From Pedococcus dokdonensis (lineage in GTDB: Bacteria; Actinomycetota; Actinomycetes; Actinomycetales; Dermatophilaceae): a DNA stretch of 64,000 bases. The DNA lies in assembly GCF_900104525.1 (NCBI RefSeq), contig NZ_LT629711.1, positions 1,240,001 to 1,304,000 on the forward strand, given 5' to 3'. The position numbers were made by a program, and so were the translations under genes. Shown piece by piece: positions 14,954 through 24,632 of this stretch. The stretch's first letter is position 1. The number at the start of each line of letters is the position of its first letter. Below the pieces are notes generated by a model that worked only from the letters and a program-made list of their open reading frames with translations, was not told the DNA's origin and did not search any database.

Positions 14954-16033
14954 ATGGCGACCGCCATCCGGCTCGAGGTGCTGCCTGCCCGCCAAGGAGA
15001 CTGCCTCCTGGTGGAGTGCCTGCGCGACGGCGCCGAGCCGTGGCGGATGCTCCTGGACGGCGGCCCACCCGACACGTGGCCGCTGCTCGAGGCCCGCCTC
15101 GCCCCCGACCCGCGGCTCGACGTGGCGGTCATCACGCACATCGACAGCGACCACATCGGCGGGATGATCCCCTACCTCCAGAGTCCGCTGGCGGCTCATG
15201 CGGCGGACGTCTGGTTCAACGGTCGACCACACCTGCCGGGTCTCGGCACCACCCGCAGCGTCGCCCAGGGCGAGAGCGTGATTGCGGCGCTCGCGGGCCC
15301 GGCAGCGCGGGCCGGGACCGGGCCGGCTGCGCGGTGGAACGCGGCGTTCGGCGGTGGGGCGATCGACACGGGTGAGGAGGGCGGCTACCTCGAGCACGTC
15401 GTGCCGGACGGGCCCCGGATCACGGTCCTCTCCCCCACGACCAAGCGGCTCACCGCACTGGCGACCCTGTGGGCCGCCGCCCTCGACGACGCGCGCCGCG
15501 GCCCCGCGGACGACCTCGGGGTGGACACCCCGCCCCCGCTCAGCGACCTGGAGCCACTCGCCGACGCGGCGACCGGCAAGGACGGTTCGGTCCCCAACGG
15601 GGCCAGCATTGCGCTCCTGGTCGAGCACCGGGGAGCCAGTCTCGTGCTGGGTGCGGACGCCTACGGCACCGTCCTCGGCGCAGGGCTCAAGGGTGTCGCC
15701 GCCGCGCGCGGGCTGGACTCGCTCCCGGTGGACGCGTTCAAGCTGCCGCACCACGGCAGCAAGGGAAATGTCCTCAGGGCCCTGGTCGCGGCCGCGCCCG
15801 CGCGGCACTACGTCGTGTCCAGCAACGGCGACCTGTTCCACCACCCCGACGACCAGGCCGTCGCCCGGGTGGTGCTGCATGCGCCACCGGGCCCGACCCT
15901 CTGGTTCAACTACGACAACGCCCGCACCCGACGCTGGGCCGACTCCGACCTCAGGGCGAGGTACGGCTACGACGTCCGCTACCCCACCACCCCCGGCGAC
16001 GGCATCGTCCTGGAGCTGGAGGAACGGGCATGA
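14954..16033 (+). CDS. ComEC/Rec2-like MBL-fold hydrolase
   Basis: 359-aa soluble metallo-beta-lactamase-fold protein. The metal site THIDSDHIGG (His62, Asp64, Asp66, His67) is the HxDxDH variant found in ComEC-type domains; further ligands are likely in LVLGADAYG and the late LPHHGSKGN. There are no membrane segments, so it is not a DNA uptake channel; nuclease or phosphodiesterase activity is plausible. The stop overlaps the start of the CHAT gene (ATGA), which argues that the two proteins work together. Confidence 0.8.
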   Translation: MATAIRLEVLPARQGDCLLVECLRDGAEPWRMLLDGGPPDTWPLLEARLAPDPRLDVAVITHIDSDHIGGMIPYLQSPLAAHAADVWFNGRPHLPGLGTTRSVAQGESVIAALAGPAARAGTGPAARWNAAFGGGAIDTGEEGGYLEHVVPDGPRITVLSPTTKRLTALATLWAAALDDARRGPADDLGVDTPPPLSDLEPLADAATGKDGSVPNGASIALLVEHRGASLVLGADAYGTVLGAGLKGVAAARGLDSLPVDAFKLPHHGSKGNVLRALVAAAPARHYVVSSNGDLFHHPDDQAVARVVLHAPPGPTLWFNYDNARTRRWADSDLRARYGYDVRYPTTPGDGIVLELEERA

Positions 16034-19000
16034 CCACCTCGCTCCTGCGCGAGGAGCTGCTGGACGTGCCACCCGCCCTGACTGGCAACCCGGCCTTCGA
16101 CGGCCCGCTCACCGCGCTGCTGCACGGGGAGCCACGGCGGGCCCTGGACCTCCTGCAGGGCGCGCCACCCGGCCGCACCACGGCTGCGCTCACCGCCTGG
16201 GCGCGGCAGCTCGACCGCAACTGGTACCCCGGCGACGTCGGCGCGGAGGTCGGGCTCGACCCCGACGGGGCGTTCGTCCAACCACGGCCGACTCAGGACC
16301 CGGTCGAGGGCGGCACCGAGATGCTGACGGCCTACGGGCCCAACGGACTCCGGACGCCTCGCACGCTGGTCGAGCTGTCGATGCGCATGGGCGCGATGCC
16401 CGGCGTGCAGCAGGCGGTCGGCCAGGGCGACCAGTACCTCGGCTGGCTCTCGCAGTACGCCCAGGCCACCGGACAGCCCGCCCTGGTGCAGTGGACCTTC
16501 CTCGCCGGCGCCGACCTGCACCGCCGCGCGGGCGACCCCGGGCACGCCGCGCTGCTCGAGGGCGCACGCCAGCAGGCTCAGTCCCTCGGCGACTCACCGC
16601 GCCTGGCGCTGACCTTCCTCGCCGAGGGCGACTGGGCCGCCGCTCCCGGCTCCTCACCGGAGGCGCTCGGCTGGGACCTCGCGCCGCAGAACGTGCCGAG
16701 CCCTTTGGGGGTGAGCGACCTGCCGCGGGCGGCAGCGGCCTGGGACCAGGCCGAGCAGCTGCTCCAGGGCTTCGACCTGCCTCGGTTCCGCAGCGCCCTG
16801 GCCCTGCGGCGCGCTGTCCTCGCCCGCGCCAGCGGTGACGTGCCCGCCAAGCGAGCACGGCTCGCCGCGGCCCTGGGTGAGGCAGCTCGGTCCGGCGACT
16901 CCGCGGCATACCACCTCGCGGCCGTGCACACGCTGGTCGCAGACATCGACGAGGGGCTGCTCGGGCAGCACCAGCTCGACCTCGGCGGCGGATGGCACCC
17001 ACCCACGCACGGACCGGTCGCCGACCTGCTCAGCTGGGCCGACACCGTCGGCAGCCGCAGCTGGTGCGTCGGACTGGGTCGACTGCTGCAGCGGTGCGGC
17101 GATGCGTGGCAGCAGGCGGGCAGCGCGGCGCGGGCCCGGGTCGCCTACCTGGCTGCCGTGCAGCTGGTCTCGACCGACAGCGCAGTGCCCTCTGACACGC
17201 TGCACACCGCGATCGCGCAGGTGGAGGCGCGGCTCAACCTCTCGGCCAACGCGCTGCTGCGCCTCGAGCGGGCCTTCGCCGACCGGTTCGCGGACACCGA
17301 CGCCACCGACGACTTCGGCTTCGCGCAGAAGCTGGAGGCCTCGCTCGTGATGGTGCAGGCCTACCGGGCGCGAGCGCGCGGGGCCGCCGCAGGGCTCACG
17401 GCCGACCGCATGCAGACGCTGCGAGACGGCCTGGCCGCAGCCCACGCGGCGATGTCGACCAAGCTCGGCCCGGCCGACGGCCCGGTCCCCCGAGACATGG
17501 AGGGCCTCCAGGCCGCCATCGCGGCGATGCGACAGGACGGCTCGCTCGAGGATTCTGCAGCCGTGTCGGAGCGGGCGGTGCAGCTCATGGTGCGGGTGCA
17601 GCTCGAGATGGCCAGGAGCCAGCTCGACATGATCGACGTGATCGTCGCCCTGGCGCGGGCCACCGCGAGTGAGCAGGCCGGGCTGACGGGTGAGGCGCAG
17701 CGGTGGTTCGAGGAGGCCGTGACGCGGGCGAAGCGGCCGCAGGTCGAGCCCTACCTGCTGCCCCTCGCGCTCTACCAGGCCAACCGCCGTGACGAGGCCG
17801 CGGCCGCCTTGCGCACGACTGCCGCTGGGCTCGCCGACGACCTCTTGTTGTCGATGTGGGTGCGCGTCGGCGAGGTCGACGCGGCGCAGGCCTGCCTCGA
17901 CCGGCTCCGCGCCGCTGGTCGGTCGCTCGACGACTGGGTCTCGTTGCTCACCGTCGCGGAGCTGCGCCTGGCACAGGGGGATGCTGCGGCGGCGCGGGAC
18001 TCGGCACGGGCGGGCATGGTCGCCTTCGAGGGCCTGGTCTCGGGGGTCCTGCGCGATCCAGACCGGCTCGACGCGTGCGACCAACCCGACGTCGTGGCGC
18101 TCTATGCCACGGTCGCCCTCGCCGAGCAGCGCCTCGGCCACGACGAGGCCGCCTTCGACGCGGCCGAATCGGTACGCCGACTGGTCGCCGGGGCCGGCTC
18201 GACTGCACCTCACGACCCGGTCCGAGCCGCCTGGCAGCGGGCTGCTGCGGAGTACTCGGCAGTCTCCAAAACCGTTCTGGCAGTGGTCGGTTCGCGCGAG
18301 ACCACCGACTTGTTCACCGGGCTGGACGAGGCGGACGGTCGGCTGATGGCGGCCGAACAAGCACTCGAGTCGGCACAGCCGGGCAGCCTCCTGCGCGGAG
18401 TCGTGTCAGCTCCCCCGGCCGGGATCGCCGCGCTTCGCTCCAACCTGCCGGTCGGCACGGTGGTGCTGGCCTACCTGACCGTCGGTGACGACTTCCTCGC
18501 CTGGGCGGTGACCCGCGACGAGCTCGTCCCGCACCACCGCACGCTGCGCGAGCGCGACGTCGCCGAACTCGTGCGGCGCGTCCACGCCGGGTGCGCGGAC
18601 GGTCGGGCCCCGGCAGAGACCGCGCAGCTCGCCGAGCTCGTCCTCGGGCCGTTCACGGCCCAGCTGCACGGCAACCAGCGGGTGGTGGTCGTCCCGTTCG
18701 GATCGCTGAACCTCGTGCCGTTCCACGCCCTGCCGTTCAGCGGTGCAGCACTCGGCGAGAGCCACGTCGTCTCGTATGCCGCCAGCGCACCGGCCGCGGT
18801 CACCGCGGCAGGCGCGCAGGGGGTCACCGCCCGTCGACCTCTGGTGGTCGGCGACCCCGCCTTCGACCGGACCGCCCGGCCGCAGCTGGCCCAGCTGCCC
18901 GGCTCCCGCGTGGAGGCGGTCGCCGTGGCTGCCGCCCTGCGCGCGGCCGACCCGCTCCTGGGCGAGGCAGCGACAGAGCCCGCTGTCGCGGCCCGCCTGG

Positions 19001-19539
19001 AGGACTGCGACCTGCTGCACCTCTCGAGCCACGGGCACGTCGACGAGCTGTCGCCGTTCGCGTCCGCCCTGGTGATGGCCGGGACCGACGAGCTCACCGT
19101 GGCGGAGCTGGTCGGGCTGCGCTTCCGGACCGACCTCGCAGTCCTCACCGGCTGCGACACCGGACGCGGGACGGCCACGCTTGGCGGCGACGTCATCGGC
19201 CTGACCCGCGCCCTGCTCCAGGGCGGCGTCCAACGCGCCGTCGTGTCCCTCTGGCCGGTCGACGACGCCGTCGCCCCGGTGACGATGAACGCCTTCTACC
19301 AGCACCTGATGGCGGGGAGTCCGCCCGCCGAGGCCCTCGCGGAGGCCCAGCGCGCGGTCCGGGCGATGGACGCCGACGCACTGCAGGCGGCATACGTGGA
19401 ACTGGGTGGTGGTGGCCCCGCCACCGGCACCCGACGTGGCGTCGAGCTCGACCCCGAGCTGCGTGACGACGACGAGCTGCCGGCGCCACTGGGTGGGGAC
19501 GCCGAACGCTACTGGGCACCATTCGTGCTCGTGGGCTGA
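16030..19539 (+). CDS. Large TPR-like protein with C-terminal CHAT (caspase-like) protease domain
   Basis: 1169 aa. Roughly residues 1-800 are alanine-rich helical repeats of TPR type, usual for sensing or scaffold regions. The last 300 residues form a CHAT domain with the catalytic pair visible: His1001 in LLHLSSHGH and Cys1042 in LTGCDTGRG, followed by the conserved VVSLWPVDD. CHAT proteases of bacteria, such as the Craspase peptidase, cut a partner protein on activation. The gene is coupled to the upstream MBL gene (ATGA) and followed after 15 bases by a DUF2235 hydrolase gene. No membrane segment or signal peptide is seen, so it should act in the cytoplasm. Confidence 0.88.
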   Translation: MTTSLLREELLDVPPALTGNPAFDGPLTALLHGEPRRALDLLQGAPPGRTTAALTAWARQLDRNWYPGDVGAEVGLDPDGAFVQPRPTQDPVEGGTEMLTAYGPNGLRTPRTLVELSMRMGAMPGVQQAVGQGDQYLGWLSQYAQATGQPALVQWTFLAGADLHRRAGDPGHAALLEGARQQAQSLGDSPRLALTFLAEGDWAAAPGSSPEALGWDLAPQNVPSPLGVSDLPRAAAAWDQAEQLLQGFDLPRFRSALALRRAVLARASGDVPAKRARLAAALGEAARSGDSAAYHLAAVHTLVADIDEGLLGQHQLDLGGGWHPPTHGPVADLLSWADTVGSRSWCVGLGRLLQRCGDAWQQAGSAARARVAYLAAVQLVSTDSAVPSDTLHTAIAQVEARLNLSANALLRLERAFADRFADTDATDDFGFAQKLEASLVMVQAYRARARGAAAGLTADRMQTLRDGLAAAHAAMSTKLGPADGPVPRDMEGLQAAIAAMRQDGSLEDSAAVSERAVQLMVRVQLEMARSQLDMIDVIVALARATASEQAGLTGEAQRWFEEAVTRAKRPQVEPYLLPLALYQANRRDEAAAALRTTAAGLADDLLLSMWVRVGEVDAAQACLDRLRAAGRSLDDWVSLLTVAELRLAQGDAAAARDSARAGMVAFEGLVSGVLRDPDRLDACDQPDVVALYATVALAEQRLGHDEAAFDAAESVRRLVAGAGSTAPHDPVRAAWQRAAAEYSAVSKTVLAVVGSRETTDLFTGLDEADGRLMAAEQALESAQPGSLLRGVVSAPPAGIAALRSNLPVGTVVLAYLTVGDDFLAWAVTRDELVPHHRTLRERDVAELVRRVHAGCADGRAPAETAQLAELVLGPFTAQLHGNQRVVVVPFGSLNLVPFHALPFSGAALGESHVVSYAASAPAAVTAAGAQGVTARRPLVVGDPAFDRTARPQLAQLPGSRVEAVAVAAALRAADPLLGEAATEPAVAARLEDCDLLHLSSHGHVDELSPFASALVMAGTDELTVAELVGLRFRTDLAVLTGCDTGRGTATLGGDVIGLTRALLQGGVQRAVVSLWPVDDAVAPVTMNAFYQHLMAGSPPAEALAEAQRAVRAMDADALQAAYVELGGGGPATGTRRGVELDPELRDDDELPAPLGGDAERYWAPFVLVG

Positions 19540-19554
19540 CCAGAAGGAGCTGAC

Positions 19555-20631
19555 ATGCCTCGCAACCTCGTGCTCTGCCTCGACGGCACCAGCAACGAAC
19601 CGGAGACCGGGACCACGAACGTCGCACGGATGTTCCAGGTGGCCCTGAAGTCCGAGGAACAGCTGGTCTTCTACGACCCGGGAGTGGGCACCATGGGTGC
19701 ACGGGGAGCGGCGACCCCGATGGGCCGGCGGATGACCCGGTGGGCGGGGCTGGTCATCGGCTTCGGGATCAAGGACAACATCGAGGAGGCCTACGGCTGG
19801 TTGAGCGAGCACTGGCTGCCTGGCGACCAGGTCTACGTCTTCGGCTTCTCTCGCGGCGCTTACACCGCGCGCGCACTGACGGGGATGCTGCGCACCGTGG
19901 GGCTGCTCCGGGTCGGCGCCGGCAACCTCACCCCCTACGCCCTCAAGCTCTACGCGAAGAAGGGGGACGACGACGCCACCCCCGAGCAGGAGAAGGCGTT
20001 CTGGAAGGTCCGCCGCGAGTTCACCGCCCACTTCGGCCGACCGGAGTTCCCGCACGCTTTCGACACCAGCCAGCACCAGGTGCGCTTCCTGGGCGTGTGG
20101 GACACCGTCAAGTCGGTGGGGTGGCTGAACTGGAAGGCGCGGTTCGAGCAGGCTCGGTGGCCGTTCACCGCGAAGATCCAGAACGTCCAGACCGCCAGGC
20201 ACGCCATGGCAATCGACGAGCGGCGCCGGCCGTTCCCGGTCTACCGCTTCGACCCCGAGCTGGTCGCCGCGTCGAAGGGCGAGCTCCGGGAGATGTGGTT
20301 CGCCGGGGTGCACAGCGACGTCGGCGGACAGTTCGAGGACGACCACGCGCTGTCGGACATCGCGTTCGACTGGATGGTGCGCGAGGCCGCCACCGCCGGG
20401 CTGAAGGTGGACGAGGCTGCCTACAAGCGACTGATGAAACGGGCCTACGACAAGCCCGTCCCGGAGGATCTGGCGCTGGGCGCCATCCACCCCAACTCCG
20501 GCGCCTGGGCGCTCGCTGGTGGCTGGAGCAACCGGGTCATCCAGCCTGGCGACGAGATCCACCCGAGCGTCCACCACCGCATCGAGGCAACGAAGGGGAC
20601 CTCGAAGGCCTACTCCCCCAACCTGCCCTGA
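19555..20631 (+). CDS. DUF2235 alpha/beta hydrolase (phospholipase-like)
   Basis: 358 aa. The N-terminal LCLDGTSNE and the nucleophile elbow GFSRGAYTAR (Ser99) are characteristic of DUF2235, the fold also used by Tle1-type antibacterial phospholipase effectors. A later HSDVGG probably supplies the catalytic Asp. AGAAGGAG precedes the ATG, 15 bases after the CHAT stop, so it is the third gene of that operon. Possible roles are an effector that attacks membranes once released or cleaved, or an ordinary esterase; the context favours the former but does not prove it. Confidence 0.82.
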   Translation: MPRNLVLCLDGTSNEPETGTTNVARMFQVALKSEEQLVFYDPGVGTMGARGAATPMGRRMTRWAGLVIGFGIKDNIEEAYGWLSEHWLPGDQVYVFGFSRGAYTARALTGMLRTVGLLRVGAGNLTPYALKLYAKKGDDDATPEQEKAFWKVRREFTAHFGRPEFPHAFDTSQHQVRFLGVWDTVKSVGWLNWKARFEQARWPFTAKIQNVQTARHAMAIDERRRPFPVYRFDPELVAASKGELREMWFAGVHSDVGGQFEDDHALSDIAFDWMVREAATAGLKVDEAAYKRLMKRAYDKPVPEDLALGAIHPNSGAWALAGGWSNRVIQPGDEIHPSVHHRIEATKGTSKAYSPNLP

Positions 20632-20634
20632 CTC

Positions 20635-22143
20635 CTACTGCTGCTGGTCTCGCTCGTGGTGGACGTGGTCCTGGTGGTCGTGCTCGTGGTCTTGGTTCGG
20701 CTCGCGGACGTGGTCCGGTCCTGGGGCGAACCCGTCGTGGAACGAGTACCCCTCGTGGAACGTCGTGACCTCGACCCGGGCCGTCTGGCGCCCGATCTCC
20801 TCGGCGATCTCCGCGAGTGACCTCAGCGCGAGGTCAGGAGTCCCGAAGTGGTCGGCGACCTCGAGGGCGGTGGCGTAGCGCTCGAACCGCTCGCGCAGCC
20901 TCGAGATGCGGGGGTCGGCACTCAGGCGCTCGAGAGGTCCCGGGTCACCGATGCGCGGCGGCCACTCCTGGACTGCCTCCTGCGGGATGTGGATGCGGTG
21001 CACCGTCTGCTCGACCCGCAGCGTCGCACGCCTGGCCTTCTCGTCGATGGAGTTGACGGTCACGGTGACGCTGGTGCCGAGCAGCGACAGCCTCTCGAAG
21101 ACACTGCCGGCCACGAGGTCGTTCTCGCCGCCCTTGCCGGACATCAGGTAGGACCGGTTTCCCTGCACGCGGTGGACCAGGACACAGGGGCGCGGGATGC
21201 CGGCATCCCAGCGGTCGTTCATCCGGAACTCGACCAGGAACCCGGCGATATCGAGCGCCGCGGCGCTCAGACCATGGTCGTGGAGGGGTCCGAGCACGAC
21301 GTCGCGGGTGACTGTGTCGGTACGCGGGACCACGAGGACACGGTCCTCGTTGAGCCAGCCGCGCAGCCGCATGTTCACCGCGTTGAGTCCCGGCCCGATC
21401 CGCGAGTAGTCGGAGTTCGAGGCACTGAACGGGCTCCAGGTGCTCATGGTGTCCCACGGATCGCCGTACTCGGCCGTGGACCCGTCGAGTCCGGAGTGGT
21501 CGGAACCGTATCCGTGACCCATCTCCTGCCCGAGCAGGTCCGGGGACAACGAGTTGAGGTCGCACAGGGCAGCCATGCCGCCGACCCACCCGCAGAGATC
21601 GAGCGGGGTGTAGCCACAGACGACGACGCCGGAGTATGCGGTGAGGTCGATCTTGTGGGCCGCTGCTGCAGCCCGGCCGGCGTCGAGCACTCCACTCCGG
21701 TTGATCTTCGCCGGCTGCGGCCCCACGTTGCCGATGTAGTCAGCCCGCTTGAAGGGGATCGTGTAGACCCCGACGACCTCGGAGTCGGACACGTCGATCT
21801 TGCCGTGGCTGTTGTCCAGGAAGTAGTCGACCATGTTCATGGTGCCGGTCCCTGCCTTGGTGAACAGCCGCCGGTGGTGCGCGAGCAGGTCGACCTTGGG
21901 GCCGTGCGGCCCCGTCTTCACGGCAAGGATGGGCGGGTCGTCCTTGAACCGGATCACGATGACGAGCCAGGGCGACCGTTGGCGAGCCAGCAGTCCGGAG
22001 AAGAAGCTCGCGATGACCGGCGAGAGGTACGCGGACTCGGAGATCGTCGTCGCGTAGTCGAGCTCGAGGCCATGCTGATGGGCACGAGCCTGGATCTGCC
22101 GTGCCGCTGATGACGAGATCTCCTGCTTGGCGTTGCGGGCCAT
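20635..22143 (-). CDS. Zincin-like protein with altered zinc motif and His-rich tail
   Basis: 502 aa, no signal peptide. The central LLGQEMGHGYGSDHS matches the extended metzincin pattern HExxHxxGxxH except that the first ligand is Gln206 instead of His; Glu207, His210 and His216 are kept. WDTMST about 20 residues later could act as a Met-turn. The tail ends in a run of Asp, Glu, Gln and His (DHEHDHQDHVHHERD) that could hold metal. GGAGGAAA precedes the ATG. It converges on the DUF2235 gene with three bases between the stop codons. It could be an inactive relative, a variant metalloprotease or a metal-binding structural protein. Confidence 0.6.
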   Translation of the reverse strand: MARNAKQEISSSAARQIQARAHQHGLELDYATTISESAYLSPVIASFFSGLLARQRSPWLVIVIRFKDDPPILAVKTGPHGPKVDLLAHHRRLFTKAGTGTMNMVDYFLDNSHGKIDVSDSEVVGVYTIPFKRADYIGNVGPQPAKINRSGVLDAGRAAAAAHKIDLTAYSGVVVCGYTPLDLCGWVGGMAALCDLNSLSPDLLGQEMGHGYGSDHSGLDGSTAEYGDPWDTMSTWSPFSASNSDYSRIGPGLNAVNMRLRGWLNEDRVLVVPRTDTVTRDVVLGPLHDHGLSAAALDIAGFLVEFRMNDRWDAGIPRPCVLVHRVQGNRSYLMSGKGGENDLVAGSVFERLSLLGTSVTVTVNSIDEKARRATLRVEQTVHRIHIPQEAVQEWPPRIGDPGPLERLSADPRISRLRERFERYATALEVADHFGTPDLALRSLAEIAEEIGRQTARVEVTTFHEGYSFHDGFAPGPDHVREPNQDHEHDHQDHVHHERDQQQ

Positions 22144-22226
22144 GGGTTTCCTCCACTCTTCGGGGCAGCACCTGGACCGCCGAAGGTAAGGAGGAGCCGG
22201 CTGGTTCGGTGATACCGCCGCAGCGG

Positions 22227-23162
22227 TCAGGGCCGGGTGATCTCCGAGCGCAGGGCGATGAGCTCCAGGGCGTGGTCCTCGAGGGCCTTGTCCTCCGGCA
22301 CCGACGGTCGCCAGGTGGGCACCAGGCTCGCCCGCCCATGCTCGTCGCGGGCTACGAAGACGATCAGACAGTGAGTGGTCTGCTCGAGGATTCCGGTCGC
22401 TGGGTCGCCGGAGCGGACGTGCACGCTGATGTGCATGCTCCTGGCGCCGGTGTGCAGCAGGCGCGCCTCGACCTCGACCAGATGGCCGATGTGCAGCGGG
22501 CGATAGAAGCGGACGCCTCCCACGAACACCGCCACGTTGTCGGGGTTCCTGGTCCACTGCGTTGCCAAGATGTGGGCAGCCTCGTCGATCCATCGCATCA
22601 CGATCCCGCCGTGCACGTTGCCGCCCCAGTTGACGTCTGTGGGTGCCGCAAGAAACCGCAGGGTGATGCGTGGGGCGGTGCCTGTATCGGAGTAGTCCTG
22701 GGCGGCCATCGCCTCCTCGATCCTGGCGCGCAACGCAATTCGTCGTATGGCGCTTGCCTGCCGCTCACGGTCGAGGTCATCGAGAGGCTCCCAGACGGGC
22801 ACCGCCACGGAGTGGCGTTCGGCGTCGATGGCGACGAACACCATGAGGCATTCCGTCGCCGGCTCGAGCGCGCCCCGACGCGGGTCACCCGCGCTGACGG
22901 AGACGAGGATGTGCATGCTGCTGCGCCCGGTGTGCACCAGGCTTGCCGTCGCCTCGACCAGATGCCCTACGGCCACGGGCGTGGTGAAGCGGACGTTCCC
23001 CACGTAGGCCGTGACGCCGTAAGTGCCGCCCCACCCGACCGCTGCCGCGTACCCGGCCTTGTCGATCCACTCCAGCACCCGCCCCCCGGACACGTCGCCG
23101 GCGTAGCCCGCGTCAGTGGGGGCGGCGAGGAAACGAAGGGTGACGGACCGCGCAGGAACCAC
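22227..23162 (-). CDS. Acyl-CoA thioesterase with two hotdog domains
   Basis: About 311 aa made of two similar hotdog halves: the first begins VTLRFLAAPTDAGYAGD, the second ITLRFLAAPTDVNWGGN, each followed by GG and an active-site Asp (EWIDKAGY, RWIDEAAH). This is the layout of BFIT/ACOT-type acyl-CoA thioesterases that release free fatty acids from CoA. The start is uncertain: the frame stays open to a TTG at 23291, and the GTG at 23162 was chosen because homology-like sequence begins right after it. The gene lies 83 bases upstream of the zincin-like gene and may be cotranscribed. Confidence 0.8.
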   Translation of the reverse strand: MVPARSVTLRFLAAPTDAGYAGDVSGGRVLEWIDKAGYAAAVGWGGTYGVTAYVGNVRFTTPVAVGHLVEATASLVHTGRSSMHILVSVSAGDPRRGALEPATECLMVFVAIDAERHSVAVPVWEPLDDLDRERQASAIRRIALRARIEEAMAAQDYSDTGTAPRITLRFLAAPTDVNWGGNVHGGIVMRWIDEAAHILATQWTRNPDNVAVFVGGVRFYRPLHIGHLVEVEARLLHTGARSMHISVHVRSGDPATGILEQTTHCLIVFVARDEHGRASLVPTWRPSVPEDKALEDHALELIALRSEITRP

Positions 23163-23463
23163 CGCACCGTTACACGCCCTGCGCCTCGGGCCCGCCCGAT
23201 CATGCACGGGAACGCCGCTCGGCAGCCGCTCCCCTGCCCGATGGGCGTGGTCGAAGGGGCAAGCTGATGCGGCGGACTGGCACCACTCCAACTGTGACTG
23301 TGCCGATGGAGAGGTGTGACGGACGCGTCCTCGGTGTCAGTGGGTCGCAGGAGGACCTTCGGGTGCCCGCACCCTGACCTCACGACGCTGTGGGCCGCGG
23401 CCGTCCGCCCACTCGAGGACGACCCGAGAATCTCGCCCCGCACTCGCCATGGACCCGCGCCAT

Positions 23464-23482
23464 CAGGCGGCGGAAAGACGCG
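23464..23482 (-). repeat. Copy a of the oriented GCGTCTTTCCGCCGCGAG-type motif
   Basis: Minus-strand CGCGTCTTTCCGCCGCCTG, about 33 bases after the stop of the DUF2510-SHOCT gene; it overlaps the right arm of that gene's probable terminator. Confidence 0.6.
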
Positions 23483-23506
23483 AAGGGACCCGGATTCCCG
23501 CGTCTT
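23475..23506 (-). terminator. Probable terminator of the DUF2510-SHOCT gene
   Basis: On the minus strand AAGACGC pairs with GCGTCTT and an inner GGGA pairs with TCCC, followed by TTTCC. It begins about 10 bases after the stop codon at 23515. Confidence 0.5.
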
Positions 23507-23514
23507 GGCTTGTG

Positions 23515-24423
23515 TCAGAGGCTGTCGAGCAACTTCGCCTTCGCGGAGGAGAATTCTGCGTCGGACAGGATCCCGTCTGCGTGGAGGCCGGCCAACTCGC
23601 GCATTCGTTCCGCAAGAGTTGGTCCAGCCTGGGCCGCGCCAAGCGCACCCATGTCGGACGGTGACGGGCCACCGGACGCGGAGGCAGCCTCCTGAGCCGG
23701 CACCCTGCTACCTGCGAGCACAACGTTGCCTGCGTCCTCCAGAGCGAGGCCAACGTCGCCATGAGCCCGTTTGATCGAGTTGATGGGATTCTTGCCTGTC
23801 TGATTAGTGAGCGTGTGGATCTGCCTGTCAGTGACGACGGTGAGGTATGCCTTGCGCCCCTCCGCGCCGGCTATGTGTGCGATCCCCGCGACAGCAAGGC
23901 CGGGCGCACTCGCCTTCATGAGGCCTTTGCCGCCCTTAATGAGGCTTGCTACCGCGGGACCTACTGCTCCCTCAAGCGCCGAGTTGGAGCCGGGTGCCGT
24001 GTCCTGAGACGGACGCGTGAATTTGATGGAACGCAACTTCTCATATGGAGTGTCTTTCGTGATCTGCGCGGGTGTAGACACCGCCGCCCCTGCAGGCCAG
24101 GACGCGACGCGCACGTAACCTCCGTCGTAAATCTCGACCGTCGAGCTGCCGAAGACACCACTTGTGACAAGGGCACCAGCAGCCGCAGCGTCCAGAGCGT
24201 GCTGCCGGCGCAGCTCCTCTTTCGCTGCCTTCAGGTCCGTTGCCTTCTTCTTGATCACCGCGCCGAACTTGGAGAAGGCGCCGTCCGACTGCAGGCTCGG
24301 ACCTGACCCGAGGAGGGGGGCGTCAGCGGGCGGACGAAACTGCTCGGTCCATGACGACCCGTCCCAGTAGCGCTCGTTTCCCTGCCCGTCGGGATACCAC
24401 CCTGCAACTGCTTGTTCGACCAT
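23515..24423 (-). CDS. DUF2510 and SHOCT domain protein
   Basis: 302 aa. Residues 7-32 (AGWYPDGQGNERYWDG) are a DUF2510 domain; the last 33 residues (LAERMRELAGLHADGILSD) are a SHOCT domain, a short oligomerisation or membrane-targeting module. The middle has a PH-like or globular part and a weakly hydrophobic glycine-rich segment around residue 165. Such proteins are widespread in actinobacteria and of unknown function. ATG start, single-gene unit with its own terminator. Confidence 0.75.
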   Translation of the reverse strand: MVEQAVAGWYPDGQGNERYWDGSSWTEQFRPPADAPLLGSGPSLQSDGAFSKFGAVIKKKATDLKAAKEELRRQHALDAAAAGALVTSGVFGSSTVEIYDGGYVRVASWPAGAAVSTPAQITKDTPYEKLRSIKFTRPSQDTAPGSNSALEGAVGPAVASLIKGGKGLMKASAPGLAVAGIAHIAGAEGRKAYLTVVTDRQIHTLTNQTGKNPINSIKRAHGDVGLALEDAGNVVLAGSRVPAQEAASASGGPSPSDMGALGAAQAGPTLAERMRELAGLHADGILSDAEFSSAKAKLLDSL

Positions 24424-24632
24424 GCGTGCATGCTTTCATCCCGGCACGAAAATCACCGGAAAACGACCAAAGGTGTCGACACTACAGCGTCATCCCCCGG
24501 GCGCAGCCATGGTTCGCGACTCAGGCGTCGGGCCGTCGGATGGCCGCTTCCCGGGGGATTGAGAGCCCCGCTGGAGCGCTCGCCGCGGCAGGCTACAAGC
24601 AGCCAAAATACCGGACCGTGAGGGGATGGTGA

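Larger units (their letters stand above)
23163..23514. other. Intergenic stretch without supported gene
   Basis: Open frames exist on both strands but none has a recognisable product or convincing ribosome site. The only structure seen is the hairpin and oriented motif at 23464-23512 next to the DUF2510 gene. Confidence 0.5.
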
